Assembly (NCBI RefSeq): GCF_002117445.1
Contig: NZ_CP019937.1
Span: forward strand, 1,919,501 to 1,983,500
Reading direction: 5' to 3'
Source: Ketogulonicigenium robustum
GTDB lineage: Bacteria > Pseudomonadota > Alphaproteobacteria > Rhodobacterales > Rhodobacteraceae
DNA: 64,000 bases
Below, in pieces: positions 49,483-57,614 of the stretch. Each line of letters begins with the position of its first letter. Position 1 is the first letter of the stretch. A model generated the notes under the pieces. The model had not been told where the DNA came from. It saw only the letters and a list, made by a program, of their open reading frames with translations, and made no database searches. Made by a program: the position numbers and the translations under genes.

Positions 49483-49565
49483 GTCCGCCTATGTGGACCG
49501 GGCCCCTCTGGCGGTGCTTGCACCGTGATGTCGGACCACATCGAGCTTGCTCGAGGTTGGCCCGG
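49483..49565 (+). promoter_or_regulatory. highly structured 5' leader of the TerC gene
   Basis: An outer stem CCGGGCC/GGCCCGG (49498-49504 with 49559-49565) encloses two hairpins, each with a CTTG loop: CGGTG/CACCG (49512-49525) and TCGAG/CTCGA (49541-49554). GTCCG (49483-49487) can also pair with GGAC at 49495 or CGGAC at 49532, giving alternative folds. It ends about 50 bp before the TerC start. TerC genes are often controlled by metal- or pH-sensing RNAs, and a terC RNA motif has been described; I cannot check a match here. Confidence 0.6.
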
Positions 49566-49613
49566 ATAAACCGTTCCCCGATCTCGCGCCATCATGTGTA
49601 TCAGAGGTCGGAA

Positions 49614-50600
49614 ATGGAATTTTTGGCAACACTTTTCATGGGCACGCCAGTCTGGATGTGGCTGGTGTTCATCGGCATCGTCCTGACGCTGCTGGTGCTA
49701 GACTTGGGCGTATTTAACAAGGGCGACCACGAAATCGAAATCGGCGCCAGCCTGAAGATGTCGGCCTTTTACATCAGCCTCGGGCTGGCCTTCGCAGGCT
49801 TTGTCTGGTGGCAGAAAACGCCCGAGGACACCGCAAATTACGTCACGGCCTTCGTGATCGAAAAGACGCTGGCGCTGGACAATATCTTCGTCATCGCCCT
49901 TATCTTCAGCTTCTTCGCCATCCCGCGTAAATACCAACACCGCGTGTTGTTCTGGGGCATCTTGGGCGTCATCGTGCTGCGCGGGATCATGATCGGCCTC
50001 GGCGCAACCATCGTCGCAAACTACGCATGGGTGCTGTATATCTTCGCCGTCTTCCTGATCTTCACGGGGATCAAAATGTTCTTCTCGGGCGACGACCACG
50101 CCCCCGATATGTCGAAAAACCCCATCTTGCGGATATCACGCAAGTTCTTGCGGGTGACCGACACCCTGCACGGCAACGCATTTTTCGTGAAACAACCGGA
50201 CGCCAAAGGCAAAATGGTGCGCTATGCGACGCCGCTGTTCTTGGCCCTGGTGATGATCGAATTTGCCGATCTGATTTTCGCAGTCGATTCGGTGCCTGCC
50301 GTCTTCACCATCACCACCGACCCGTTCATCGTCTATACCTCGAACATCTTCGCAACCCTCGGCCTGCGCGCGCTGTTCTTTGCCCTTTCGGCAATCCTGC
50401 ACCGCTTCGCTTATCTGAAGTATGCGCTGTCGATTCTGCTGGTCTTCATCGGGTCCAAGATCTTCATCGCCGACCTGATGGGCTGGGAAAAATTCCCGCC
50501 GGCTTGGTCGTTGGGCATCACTTTCGCGATCCTCGCCGCTGGCGTGATCGTATCGCTCGTCAAAACCAAATCCGACGATAGCAAAGCACAACAGCCCTGA
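49614..50600 (+). CDS. TerC-family membrane protein
   Basis: This 328-aa protein has about nine membrane helices and the conserved acidic TerC/Alx motifs: IEKTLALDNIFVIALIFSFFAIP and FADLIFAVDSVPAVFTIT, which place Asp/Glu in the membrane for metal binding. The family is linked to tellurite resistance and, more generally, to manganese or calcium export and stress. The start at 49614 lies after GAGGTCGGAA; a longer open frame from 49491 would run through the structured leader and has no ribosome site. Confidence 0.9.
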   Translation: MEFLATLFMGTPVWMWLVFIGIVLTLLVLDLGVFNKGDHEIEIGASLKMSAFYISLGLAFAGFVWWQKTPEDTANYVTAFVIEKTLALDNIFVIALIFSFFAIPRKYQHRVLFWGILGVIVLRGIMIGLGATIVANYAWVLYIFAVFLIFTGIKMFFSGDDHAPDMSKNPILRISRKFLRVTDTLHGNAFFVKQPDAKGKMVRYATPLFLALVMIEFADLIFAVDSVPAVFTITTDPFIVYTSNIFATLGLRALFFALSAILHRFAYLKYALSILLVFIGSKIFIADLMGWEKFPPAWSLGITFAILAAGVIVSLVKTKSDDSKAQQP

Positions 50601-50917
50601 GCACGCGCGGGCGGGGCCTAACCTGCTCTGCCCGCCATCCCAACCCGAAAACCGTCGATCCTGCCACAGCCTCGCTCATATGAAGCAAAAGCGAACGATA
50701 CCAACGCACGACACGCCCTAGCCAGAAAAGACTCGTCACAGGACAGAAAAGGCCAGTGACGCAAGGAATTTACTCAGCGAACAAATCCGACGCGCACCAG
50801 CTTCGTTTTCATCTCGAGCCGGTTCAAAAACGGGGTAGGGGTTTGGAGGTAATCCTCCCCATGGCTAAGGGTCTGCATAAGTAGAATTTTCTCGTAGCGT
50901 GAGCTGAGGAGATTCGA
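50601..50917. other. boundary between core DNA and the mobile region
   Basis: This 317-bp gap has no credible gene. A weak GC hairpin (GCGGGC/GCCCGC) follows the TerC stop. GGAGG-TAAT-CCTCC (50845-50858) is a small perfect hairpin. The left end of the following IS407-type element should lie in the second half, but I cannot place it because its right end is missing. Confidence 0.4.
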
Positions 50918-51181
50918 ATGAAAAGGAGCCGTTTCATCGAGCCGCAGATCATGGCTGTGCTTCGTCAGGCCGAGAGCGGCGTGGTCATGCCTGAACTTTG
51001 CCGGGAACATGGGATCAGCACGGCGAGTTTCTACAAATGGCGCTCGAAGTATGGCGGCATGGATGCGTCAATGATGAGCCAGATGAAGTCCCTTGAAGAC
51101 GAGAACCGGCGGCTGAAGCGCATGTTTGCGGACCTGAGCATGCGGGCCGAACTGCTCAAGTCAGCCCTTGGAAAAAAATGA
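50918..51181 (+). CDS. IS3-family transposase OrfA (IS407 group)
   Basis: This 87-aa OrfA has the IS407-group helix-turn-helix start MKRSRFIEPQIMAVLRQAESG followed by ELCREHGISTASFYKWRSKYGG, then a leucine-zipper-like coiled coil. It binds the element's ends. The last codons cross a run of seven A residues (51172-51178), the usual slippery site for -1 frameshifting into OrfB. The OrfB that follows is destroyed, so the element is inactive. Confidence 0.88.
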   Translation: MKRSRFIEPQIMAVLRQAESGVVMPELCREHGISTASFYKWRSKYGGMDASMMSQMKSLEDENRRLKRMFADLSMRAELLKSALGKK

Positions 51182-51304
51182 CGCGGCCAGCTCAACGCCG
51201 CGAGCTGGCCGAGAAGGCAGTGGTGACGAAGGGGGGGTCAGCATCGCGCTGGCCTGTCGGGCATTTGGCGTCAGCGAGGCCTGCTTTCGCTACAGCCCGA
51301 AGCT
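51178..51304 (+). pseudogene. truncated, frameshifted IS407-group OrfB
   Basis: Only the N-terminus of OrfB remains. RRELAEKAVVTKGG is read in one frame and GVSIALACRAFGVSEACFRYSPKL in another; the switch falls at a run of seven G (51231-51237), so a one-base indel has broken the frame. The coding sequence then stops at 51304, where the left end of the next IS begins. The DDE catalytic domain is absent. Confidence 0.85.
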
Positions 51305-51342
51305 TGGACTTGCACCGTTTTCGTTCCGGTGTGTTGCTGATG

Positions 51343-52200
51343 TTATGCGGCGATCTTTTCGAAGGCCACGGGTGATTTTCCATTCAACGAAGAATGCCGC
51401 CTGCGCGGATTGTAGAATCCGTTGATGTATTCGAACACCGCGACCTCGACGTCCCGGCGTGTTTGCCACGTGTTTCGCCAGATGAGTTCGGCCTTGAGCG
51501 ACTTGAAGAAACTCTCGACTGCGGAATTATCGTAACAATTTCCTTTGCCACTCATGGAAGGTAGCAACTCGTGACGGCGAAGGCGCTTCTGATACGCGTG
51601 CGCACAATATTGCGCGCCGCGATCGGTGTGGTGAATGCAGCCCGGTGGCGGTCGGCGTAACGCGATTGCCATGTCCAAAGCCCGCAAGGCCAAGTCCTGC
51701 TTCATACGGTTGCTGATTGCCCAGCCGATTACGCGCCTCGAATATAGATCAATGATCACAGAGAGATAGGCCCATCCTTCGCGGGTCCAAATATAGGTGA
51801 TATCTCCCGCCCATTTCTGGTTCGGGGCCCGCGCCGTGAAATCCTGGTTCAGACGGTTCGGGGCGATGTTGAAACTGTGGTCGCTGTCGGTCGTGCGCTT
51901 GAATTTGCGGCTTCGCAAGACCTGGATGCCATTGTCGCGCATGATCCGGGCAACCCTGCGTTGCCCCACCCTGATGCCCAATTCGGTCAATTCCTGCGTC
52001 ATGCGCGGGCGGCCATAGCTACCCAGACTGAGCCGGTGCTGTTCGCGAATATGGGCCAGAAGGACCATGTCGCGCCGCTGACGTAGCGATGGCGGCCTGT
52101 GACGCCACGCTCGTAAACCACGGTCCGAAACTTGCATCAGACAGCAAAGGCGGGCGCGTGAAAGATCTCCGCGATACTCCGCAATGAACTGAAATCTCAC
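51343..52200 (-). CDS. IS3-family transposase OrfB
   Basis: This 285-aa DDE transposase has the rve integrase core: first Asp in WAGDITYIWTREGW, second in HHTDRGAQYCAH, Glu in NSAVESFFKSLKAELIW, giving the D-D-35-E triad. The N-terminal HTH_21 region contains LGSYGRPRMTQELTELGI. It starts with GTG overlapping the orfA stop (GTGA) and is normally made as OrfAB by frameshifting. It appears intact and potentially active. Confidence 0.92.
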   Translation of the reverse strand: MRFQFIAEYRGDLSRARLCCLMQVSDRGLRAWRHRPPSLRQRRDMVLLAHIREQHRLSLGSYGRPRMTQELTELGIRVGQRRVARIMRDNGIQVLRSRKFKRTTDSDHSFNIAPNRLNQDFTARAPNQKWAGDITYIWTREGWAYLSVIIDLYSRRVIGWAISNRMKQDLALRALDMAIALRRPPPGCIHHTDRGAQYCAHAYQKRLRRHELLPSMSGKGNCYDNSAVESFFKSLKAELIWRNTWQTRRDVEVAVFEYINGFYNPRRRHSSLNGKSPVAFEKIAA

Positions 52201-52469
52201 TGCTTTTGGCTCGCGAAGAGGATCGCGGCCTTTTTTAGTACTTCCCTCTCCTCTCGCAGGATACGGTTCTCTTTGCGCAAGCGCTCATTCTCGCGGCGTA
52301 GTTCCGCGTCCTCGGCCGCTGTCGGATCGGTCGAATAATCCCGCATCCACTTGCCCAAGGTCGAAAACCCGACACCAAGGTCCGACGCCACCTGTCGCCG
52401 TGTCAGGCCGCTATGCGTCGCGATCCGAACCGCATCGCGCTTGAAATCTTCACTGTGCTTGGGTGCCAT
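52197..52469 (-). CDS. IS3-family transposase OrfA
   Basis: This 90-aa OrfA carries a helix-turn-helix (MAPKHSEDFKRDAVRIATHS, then TRRQVASDLGVGFSTLGKWM) and a leucine-rich coiled coil (AELRRENERLRKENRILREER). Near its 3' end the coding strand has a run of six A followed by G (complement of 52231-52236), a typical slippery site for -1 frameshifting into orfB. Confidence 0.92.
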   Translation of the reverse strand: MAPKHSEDFKRDAVRIATHSGLTRRQVASDLGVGFSTLGKWMRDYSTDPTAAEDAELRRENERLRKENRILREEREVLKKAAILFASQKQ

Positions 52470-52532
52470 ATCTGGTCTCCTTTATGGCGAGCATTGCTCG
52501 TAGAAAACCGGAACGGAAGTGAGACAAGTCCA

Positions 52533-52735
52533 GTCAGCCTCACGGACGTCCGAAATCCATGACCCCTGAACGTGCTTTGATAGCAGAATCCATGATCTCC
52601 GCAGGCCACGCGTCTGGCGACATCTGGAAAATAGTCTCGGCAATGAGCGGACCAACATTGGGTCGCTCCACCTTCTACGCATGGAAAAAAGGGCAGAAGG
52701 CCGTCCAGAACAGGATTGCTATAGATGCTAGGTGA
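52533..52735 (+). pseudogene. C-terminal fragment of a serine recombinase
   Basis: Directly at the right end of the IS an open frame reads GRPKSMTPERALIAESMISAG and later SGPTLGRSTFYAWKKG, then stops at 52733-52735. The GRP-x-x-TPE linker and following Hin-type helix-turn-helix are characteristic of the C-terminus of resolvase/invertase-family serine recombinases. The catalytic domain with the active-site Ser is missing, so the IS has replaced it or a deletion has removed it. It is probably the relic of a transposon or plasmid resolution gene. Confidence 0.65.
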
Positions 52736-52989
52736 CTATTTGGCGCCTGCTCCCGCTGGACGCGTAAAGTAACGAGCTTCGATAATTCAGAGCGAGACCC
52801 ACAAGCCGGTCCGCCTCGAGAGCAACGAGACGATGCAAAATCTCGGCTGCTTGCCCATCACGTTCTCGCAAAACTCACCGGACAGTCTTAGCAAAATTAT
52901 CCAGTCATCGTTACATTGCTCTGCGGGACAACGCGGCCGAAGAGGATTACAATGGCGCCCGCACCGAATAACGATAGAGGAGCGCGCCC

Positions 52990-53514
52990 ATGACCTCATC
53001 AATCACTCCCCGTATTGTTCCTGCGGCGCCCGCTGGGGATCAAGATTTCGATTCCGCGTCCTACTTGCGCCGCATCGTCAGGGAGATGCGGGTATGCGCA
53101 CTTGCAACCACTGATTCTCAGACGGGATATCCCTATCTGACATCGGTAAACGCCGCGGCCAACCGACGTGGACAAGTACTATTCCTGACCTCTCTTGTTG
53201 CGCCCCACTCTCGCAACATGCGGAAGGATCCTCGGCTGTCTATTATGTGTTATGTCGATGAGAGCGGAGAAAGCTGGGCGCACGGGCGACCGTTGACTGC
53301 TGGTCGCGTGACGCTTAGCGGGATGGCACATGTTACCGACACGCCCGAGGACATTGAAGACTTCCTGAGTGCGCACAAGAAGCTAAGCGTGGCGGTTAAG
53401 AATGGTGGGTTCTCCATTTGGAAGCTGAGCCCTCAAGGAGTGGAAATGATGGGGGGCCCTCGTCTCGCTCCAGAACTGAGAGTTGAGGACTTAAAAATCT
53501 CCAATCTTTCCTGA
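52990..53514 (+). CDS. pyridoxamine-oxidase-fold protein (HugZ-like)
   Basis: This 174-aa protein belongs to the split-barrel FMN-binding (PNPOx-like) family. RREMRVCALATTD-like and GYPYLTSVNAAANRRGQVLFLTS at the N-terminus, and LVAPHSRNMRKDPRLSIMCYV, fit heme-utilisation HugZ-type or general stress FMN proteins. The C-terminal haem-contact domain of full HugZ is absent. Its role could be flavin- or haem-linked redox; no partner is nearby. It stands alone between IS debris and the ATPase pseudogene. The ATG at 52990 follows GAGGAGCGCG. Confidence 0.75.
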   Translation: MTSSITPRIVPAAPAGDQDFDSASYLRRIVREMRVCALATTDSQTGYPYLTSVNAAANRRGQVLFLTSLVAPHSRNMRKDPRLSIMCYVDESGESWAHGRPLTAGRVTLSGMAHVTDTPEDIEDFLSAHKKLSVAVKNGGFSIWKLSPQGVEMMGGPRLAPELRVEDLKISNLS

Positions 53515-53630
53515 GGCTGCGTAAGATTGGCAAGTCTCACGCAGGGCAGTAGCAGTGAGCTTGATTGGCCCTCAGTTCGCAAGTGCGCGCCCCATCTTTA
53601 ACACTTACTTCTGCCGGACTGGAAGCTAGC

Positions 53631-54380
53631 ATGTCACGTCGCCCATAAAAAACCAACCAACCTTCTCCCTACCTTCGGCGGGTCGGGTGGGCGAGGCCTG
53701 AGGACGATCGACCATCGAACTATCCTTTCTCGCTACCCTTTCTGACGAACCCAGAATGGGAGATAGAATTCACTACGCCGGTTACGATTATTGTTGATGA
53801 GAACGGGGCAGGGAAATCCACCATCATCGAAGCGTTAGCTGCCCTGGCAGGCTATGATGAAGCGGGGGGTGGCAAGGGCTACACGCCAGTTGACCATTCC
53901 CGTGCGCTCGGCAAGTCAGGTGCAGCAATCGCAGATCACTTGAGGGGCGCTTGGTTGCCAAAGATAACCAACGGTTGGTTCTTTAAGGCGGAGTCATTCT
54001 GGTCGGTTGCGCGCTATCTCGATGAACTTCCGGGCCCCGGGCCGGACTTCCTGTCGCATTCGCATGGGGAAGGCTTTTTGCGACTATTTGCCGAGCGCTG
54101 CTCCCGCCAAGGGCTCTGCTTCATGGACGAGCCAGAAAGTGCGCTTTCTCCAGCTCGTCAGCTGGACCTTCTTGCCATGCTTGCGGACGTCCAGAAAACA
54201 GCATCATCGCAGATCATTATGGCGACCCACTCGCCTATTTTAATGGCTGTCCCCAACGCAAAACTTCTTCAGCTGACCCGTTTTGGATTAGAGACTGTAT
54301 CTCTCGAGGAGACAGATCACTATCGCCTCTACCGGGCATTCTGCCTAGATCCGAATGGGTTCATCGAAAAAGGAACTTAG
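53631..54380 (+). pseudogene. decaying COG3910-type ATPase
   Basis: In frame with an ATG at 53631 the sequence reads MSRRP then a TAA at 53646, then an uninterrupted frame to 54380 (about 244 codons) that matches small AAA/ABC-type ATPases (COG3910): YPFSLPFL, a P-loop, SHSHGEGFLRLFAERC, FMDEPESALSPARQLDLL (signature and Walker B), and MATHSPILMA (H-loop). No ATG, GTG or TTG lies between the TAA and the P-loop. The P-loop reads VDENGAGKST with Asp in place of the first Gly. Both changes suggest loss of function. A possible further frameshift near the A-run before the stop would give another 29 codons. Confidence 0.75.
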
Positions 54381-55017
54381 ACAACGGCAAGAAGAGGTGA
54401 TCGAGCAGACGCACTTTCTTGAACGCTCTGCATTAGCCAATGCGCTGCTCTATCTTAGGTAAATATGCCAGCCATTTTAAGAAAGATCTGCCAGCAGCTG
54501 TGCGGGACAAAGCTGCCTTTCGCCTAAGCGGGCGGGTTGACCATTAAAGGTAGGGCGGAGAAGGCTATACTCAGCTTAACACCGTTCAAAATCCACTGTC
54601 TCTTTCCAAACCTCGAGGCTCGCCAAAGTCTACCTCCTCATGCAGATTTTCGACGCTCATGCGGGAAATCATGTCGCTGAGAGAGATATCATCGACCGCC
54701 AATGGTTCACCACATCGGCCTCGCACCTCATCACTTGAGTTGTCGGCAAGTGAGGCTGACTTTGGTTCGCATGGTTTCTGCCGACCTCTTTCACTTCGTT
54801 CGGTCACCTTGTCATCCCTCCCAAACCAAGAATCGGCACGTCCTCTTCACGCGCACAATGCACGCTCGCATAGTGCCACGCCTCAGTCATACGATGCTTG
54901 TAGCCGCGCCACCACACCCCGCTCAGCAAGCCAAGAATGGTCGAGGACACCAAGACTTTAATTCAGGGAGAAAATTTGGCGCGCACAATAACGCATTGAC
55001 AGCACATAAACAGTCTT

Positions 55018-55187
55018 ATGCTTCAAATTTGCACTGATATGCTTCTGCGACAGTGACTGTCGTGGAAGCATATCAGTGCAAATCCCACACCACGCCCGAA
55101 AGCGAATCACCCACAAGCATTTGAAATAATTCATATTTACATGATGTCGTGCTTTTCAAGAAGCATTTAAATACCGAACGGAAGCAT
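55018..55187. repeat. iteron-like GAAGCAT repeat cluster
   Basis: The heptamer GAAGCAT or its complement occurs five times: 55018-55024 (-), 55039-55045 (-), 55065-55071, 55160-55166 and 55181-55187, with a sixth near-copy AAGCAT at 55115-55120. The first and last pairs are each spaced exactly 21 bp, two helical turns. GAAGCATATC is conserved in three copies. The arrangement resembles Rep iterons, a partition site or a multi-site operator. Confidence 0.55.
55027..55083. repeat. 57-bp near-perfect inverted repeat
   Basis: ATTTGCACTGATATGCTTC (55027-55045) is the exact complement of the 19 bases at 55065-55083. Inside, CGACAG/CTGTCG pair across a TGA loop, with two wobble pairs joining the stems, so the whole can fold as one 27-bp hairpin. 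It is embedded in the GAAGCAT cluster. No T-tract follows, so it is not a normal terminator. Confidence 0.8.
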
Positions 55188-55519
55188 ATCGCATCCAAAC
55201 CAAAACACTCTTACAGATCTGCGCGTTTAGCGTCTCCCAGTACGTCCTTTTAGCTTTCGCTACCGCCCAACCTTCTGGCAAGCTCAAACTTCGAGTCCTT
55301 AAATTTCAAGCTGCGATACGCTAGGCGACCGCTTTGGGCGGAAAGCCGACTTAGGCGGTGCAGCATGTCGCCGGCAGGGAGCTTGGGATAGCGGTCATTC
55401 AGTCAGCATTGCAGCACAAGTCGCTCCCCTCTGGTAATCACGGACGGAAACGAGACGTCGGCTGCGCCAGTCACCAACGTTAGCGCAGCGTATCCATAAC
55501 GCGCCACCTCAATAGCTAA

Positions 55520-56470
55520 TTAGGCCGCTGCGGTAAGTTTGACCAAACGGGAGAATCCAGCTGATCTTCTCCCCTCTTTTTCAGTCAATCTTTTGTAGTC
55601 AAGCGATAGAGAGATGCCAAAATCGACCACCGAGAAAGCTGTGGTGAAAAATCGCTCCAGCTCGTTTCCTTGCAAAGTCGGCCTTCCCAAGTCTACCTCT
55701 CCACCTCTCCAGCCGCGCACTTTCCCGAGCAGATTTCCAAATGAAGGAGTGGCCTTGGAGAACGGAAACCATACCCCCTCTAAGGATTTGTAGTTGACCT
55801 CATTCCTAATATTGGAGAGCCAACTTCCAGAGGAAAACTGTCCCCTATTGGTTAAAGATTCCTTTAAGTCAAGGAAGTGAGCGGAGAGTTCCTGAAGGCG
55901 TTCCTTAGATGCTCGAAGCGTAAGGACCTGCGTCTCCAAGTCGATAATGAGACCTAGGAAGCATTTCCACAGGTCCTTGTGACTTTCTCTTTGTTTTAAG
56001 AAGCTTACATTATGTGTTATCGGATTTGATTCAACTAGGTAGTATGATGATGGAAGGTTGGGCGTATAACCCGCTTCACTCTTGCAGCGCCCGCTAAGGA
56101 AATCGACATGGCCCTGCTCCAAATGAGAGAATGATTTACCAAAGAATCGCAGCACCGCGTGGGCGGAGAAATATGCTGCATAATAGGCTTGAATTATTCT
56201 CCATGAAGTGAGTTTCTCATATGCCGTTGTTTTCTCTAACTCATGAACCGTTTGTGCGGCATGTGATGAGAACCGAAACGCATCAAGAGAAAGGCATTTT
56301 TTCAACTCATCCTTGTCTAGGCAGAACAGAGACAGGTCAGGTGGTGCGTTGTTGATATAATAATTTCCATCAGAAAGCCAAACTTTCATACTTTGCGTGC
56401 AGTTCTCATCCGCGACATAACTCAACGGGACCCATATTGCCCTCAATAGATCGAGATCCACTTGTTTCAC
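55520..56470 (-). CDS. HEPN-like protein, partner of DGQHR protein
   Basis: This 316-aa protein is not recognised as a named family. Residues 93-112 (IQAYYAAYFSAHAVLRFFG) match the first conserved helix of HEPN domains (typically AYYAAFxAARALL), and Arg222-Asn-Glu-Val-Asn-Tyr227 sits where HEPN proteins have the R-N-x-x-x-H/Y nuclease motif. The N-terminal 80 residues and the C-terminal 80 have no recognised domain. If catalytic it would be an RNase; the His-to-Tyr change leaves this open. It is cotranslated with the DGQHR gene (4-bp overlap), and its codon use is AT-richer than the core genes, indicating transfer. Confidence 0.6.
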   Translation of the reverse strand: MKQVDLDLLRAIWVPLSYVADENCTQSMKVWLSDGNYYINNAPPDLSLFCLDKDELKKCLSLDAFRFSSHAAQTVHELEKTTAYEKLTSWRIIQAYYAAYFSAHAVLRFFGKSFSHLEQGHVDFLSGRCKSEAGYTPNLPSSYYLVESNPITHNVSFLKQRESHKDLWKCFLGLIIDLETQVLTLRASKERLQELSAHFLDLKESLTNRGQFSSGSWLSNIRNEVNYKSLEGVWFPFSKATPSFGNLLGKVRGWRGGEVDLGRPTLQGNELERFFTTAFSVVDFGISLSLDYKRLTEKEGRRSAGFSRLVKLTAAA

Positions 56471-57426
56471 AGCTGAAACTCACCCTTAAAGTGCTTCTCC
56501 AGGTAGTCAATGATCTTCGCCTGAGATGGGCCTGAGAGTTTAGCTAGCTGAATACTGTCAAAAAGTGGAGAGAGAACTATGTTGAAGTTGTCAACGTTGT
56601 AGTCTGGGCCGAATCTGTCTTTAACTCGACGGGCGGCTTGAACAAAGAATGCCATGATGGCCCTAAAGGTCACGGCGTTCATGATAACTTCATCGTCGCC
56701 ACCATTTCTGATTATTTGATCTCGAATGCTGGCAATGTATTCTGAAAGTATATCTTGAATTTCCACTGGTGTTCTTGCCGCCAGAGCAGGGTAGATACTC
56801 TTCAAAGCAGCATTGAAGGTTACTCTCGATATTTTATTATTAGCTCTTTTTGCTGGAGAAAGGCGCGCAAAGAGTGGACTTGATGGATCCCCAGACATGA
56901 GATCAAACACCTCGCGGAACAACTGCTCTTCCGAGTTTTCGTATTCCGCCTGCTTTTTGATATCGAGCAGCAGCTCTGAGGGAACGCCGCGTTGCTTTGA
57001 GTTAATATCAATGAAAAGTCTAGATTCGTCACGACGGCTCAGGCCGTCGTAAATAATTACAGGAACCCTGATTTTTGTTTCTGCAATTTTGAAGCCGTAT
57101 ACTCTGTGCTGGCCATCCAATATCAGAAACGAACTAGGAAGCAGCTCGAAGCTAACAGTTTTATTTCTTGTATCGTATTCGAGTTTGCACGCGTCCTGTG
57201 CGGATAGGATAACCGATGTTGGAATCGTTCCATGCCCAGAATCAATGTATTTGGCGATTTCAATAGCACGTTTTTTATCCAAAAGACGCTGGAAACCGGC
57301 CTCTGGGTCGCTGTCTCGTGTGGTTACAAAGGTGCAGCTGCCAAGGATGTCGCTTGGCATAGCGAGTTGGTAGAAGCGGTGTTCTCCCTGTGTAATTAGA
57401 ACTGCTGAGTAGCTTTCTCTCGCCAT
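56467..57426 (-). CDS. DGQHR-domain protein (DndB-like)
   Basis: This 319-aa protein has the DGQHR domain: FLILDGQHRVYGFKIAETKI with DGQHR at residues 104-108, then VPVIIYDGLSRRDESRLFIDINSKQRGV (FIDIN-x-x-Q). The fold is ParB/sulfiredoxin-like and occurs in DndB, the regulator of DNA phosphorothioation, and in several defence loci. No dndC/D/E or ssp genes are present, so it acts in another setting, presumably with its HEPN-like partner. GGGGA precedes the ATG at 57426. Codon use is AT-rich compared with the chromosome to the left. The operon's promoter region has been cut to 129 bp by the IS at 57556. Confidence 0.8.
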   Translation of the reverse strand: MARESYSAVLITQGEHRFYQLAMPSDILGSCTFVTTRDSDPEAGFQRLLDKKRAIEIAKYIDSGHGTIPTSVILSAQDACKLEYDTRNKTVSFELLPSSFLILDGQHRVYGFKIAETKIRVPVIIYDGLSRRDESRLFIDINSKQRGVPSELLLDIKKQAEYENSEEQLFREVFDLMSGDPSSPLFARLSPAKRANNKISRVTFNAALKSIYPALAARTPVEIQDILSEYIASIRDQIIRNGGDDEVIMNAVTFRAIMAFFVQAARRVKDRFGPDYNVDNFNIVLSPLFDSIQLAKLSGPSQAKIIDYLEKHFKGEFQL

Positions 57427-57614
57427 TTTGTCCCCGTATTGCCAATCTTAGGTCTTATAATATTCTGTCGGTTCGTAACGTTCGCTGCAAGGAGCACTTT
57501 GTTCATCAGAGAGCAATTTTTGTACTCTCCTAGATTGACGAGGTGAGTCGTGCCTTGAATAGCCCCATGTTTCATGGACGCCTTCTTTGCTAATTTTGAG
57601 GCAAGGAGGCCACG

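Larger units (their letters stand above)
51305..52532 (-). mobile_element. intact IS3-family element, 1228 bp
   Basis: The ends at 51305-51330 and 52507-52532 are imperfect inverted repeats, 20 of 26 identical, starting TGGACTTG and ending CAAGTCCA. Between them lie overlapping orfA and orfB on the minus strand. The flanks (GCT on the left, GTC on the right) do not form a target duplication, so one side has been deleted or rearranged after insertion. Confidence 0.9.
54381..55519. other. 1.1-kb non-coding stretch with repeats
   Basis: No convincing gene is seen on either strand. It holds the GAAGCAT repeat cluster and long hairpin listed separately. At 55250-55402 (minus) a 50-codon open fragment, LNDRYPKLPAGDMLHRLSRL and onwards to a stop, looks protein-like and may be a gene remnant, but has no start and no recognised family. 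Confidence 0.5.

Noticed and set aside
49483-49613. yybP-ykoY manganese riboswitch before TerC
   Set aside because: I could not find the conserved aptamer sequences; the fold (closing stem with two CTTG hairpins) differs. It is kept only as a structured leader.
50774-50880. tRNA or attachment site near the mobile-region boundary
   Set aside because: A GGTTCAAAA stretch recalls a T-loop, but no five-base T-stem, acceptor stem or anticodon arm can be built.
54586-54961. Open frames of 70-110 codons in the gap
   Set aside because: They overlap on both strands, lack ribosome sites and domains, and their amino-acid composition is not protein-like.
55018-55187. CRISPR array
   Set aside because: The repeats are only 7-10 bp, occur on both strands and are irregularly spaced overall; there are no cas genes.
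55520-57426. A complete Dnd/Ssp phosphorothioation system
   Set aside because: Only a DGQHR-domain protein is present; no DndC, DndD, DndE or Ssp homologues are encoded nearby.
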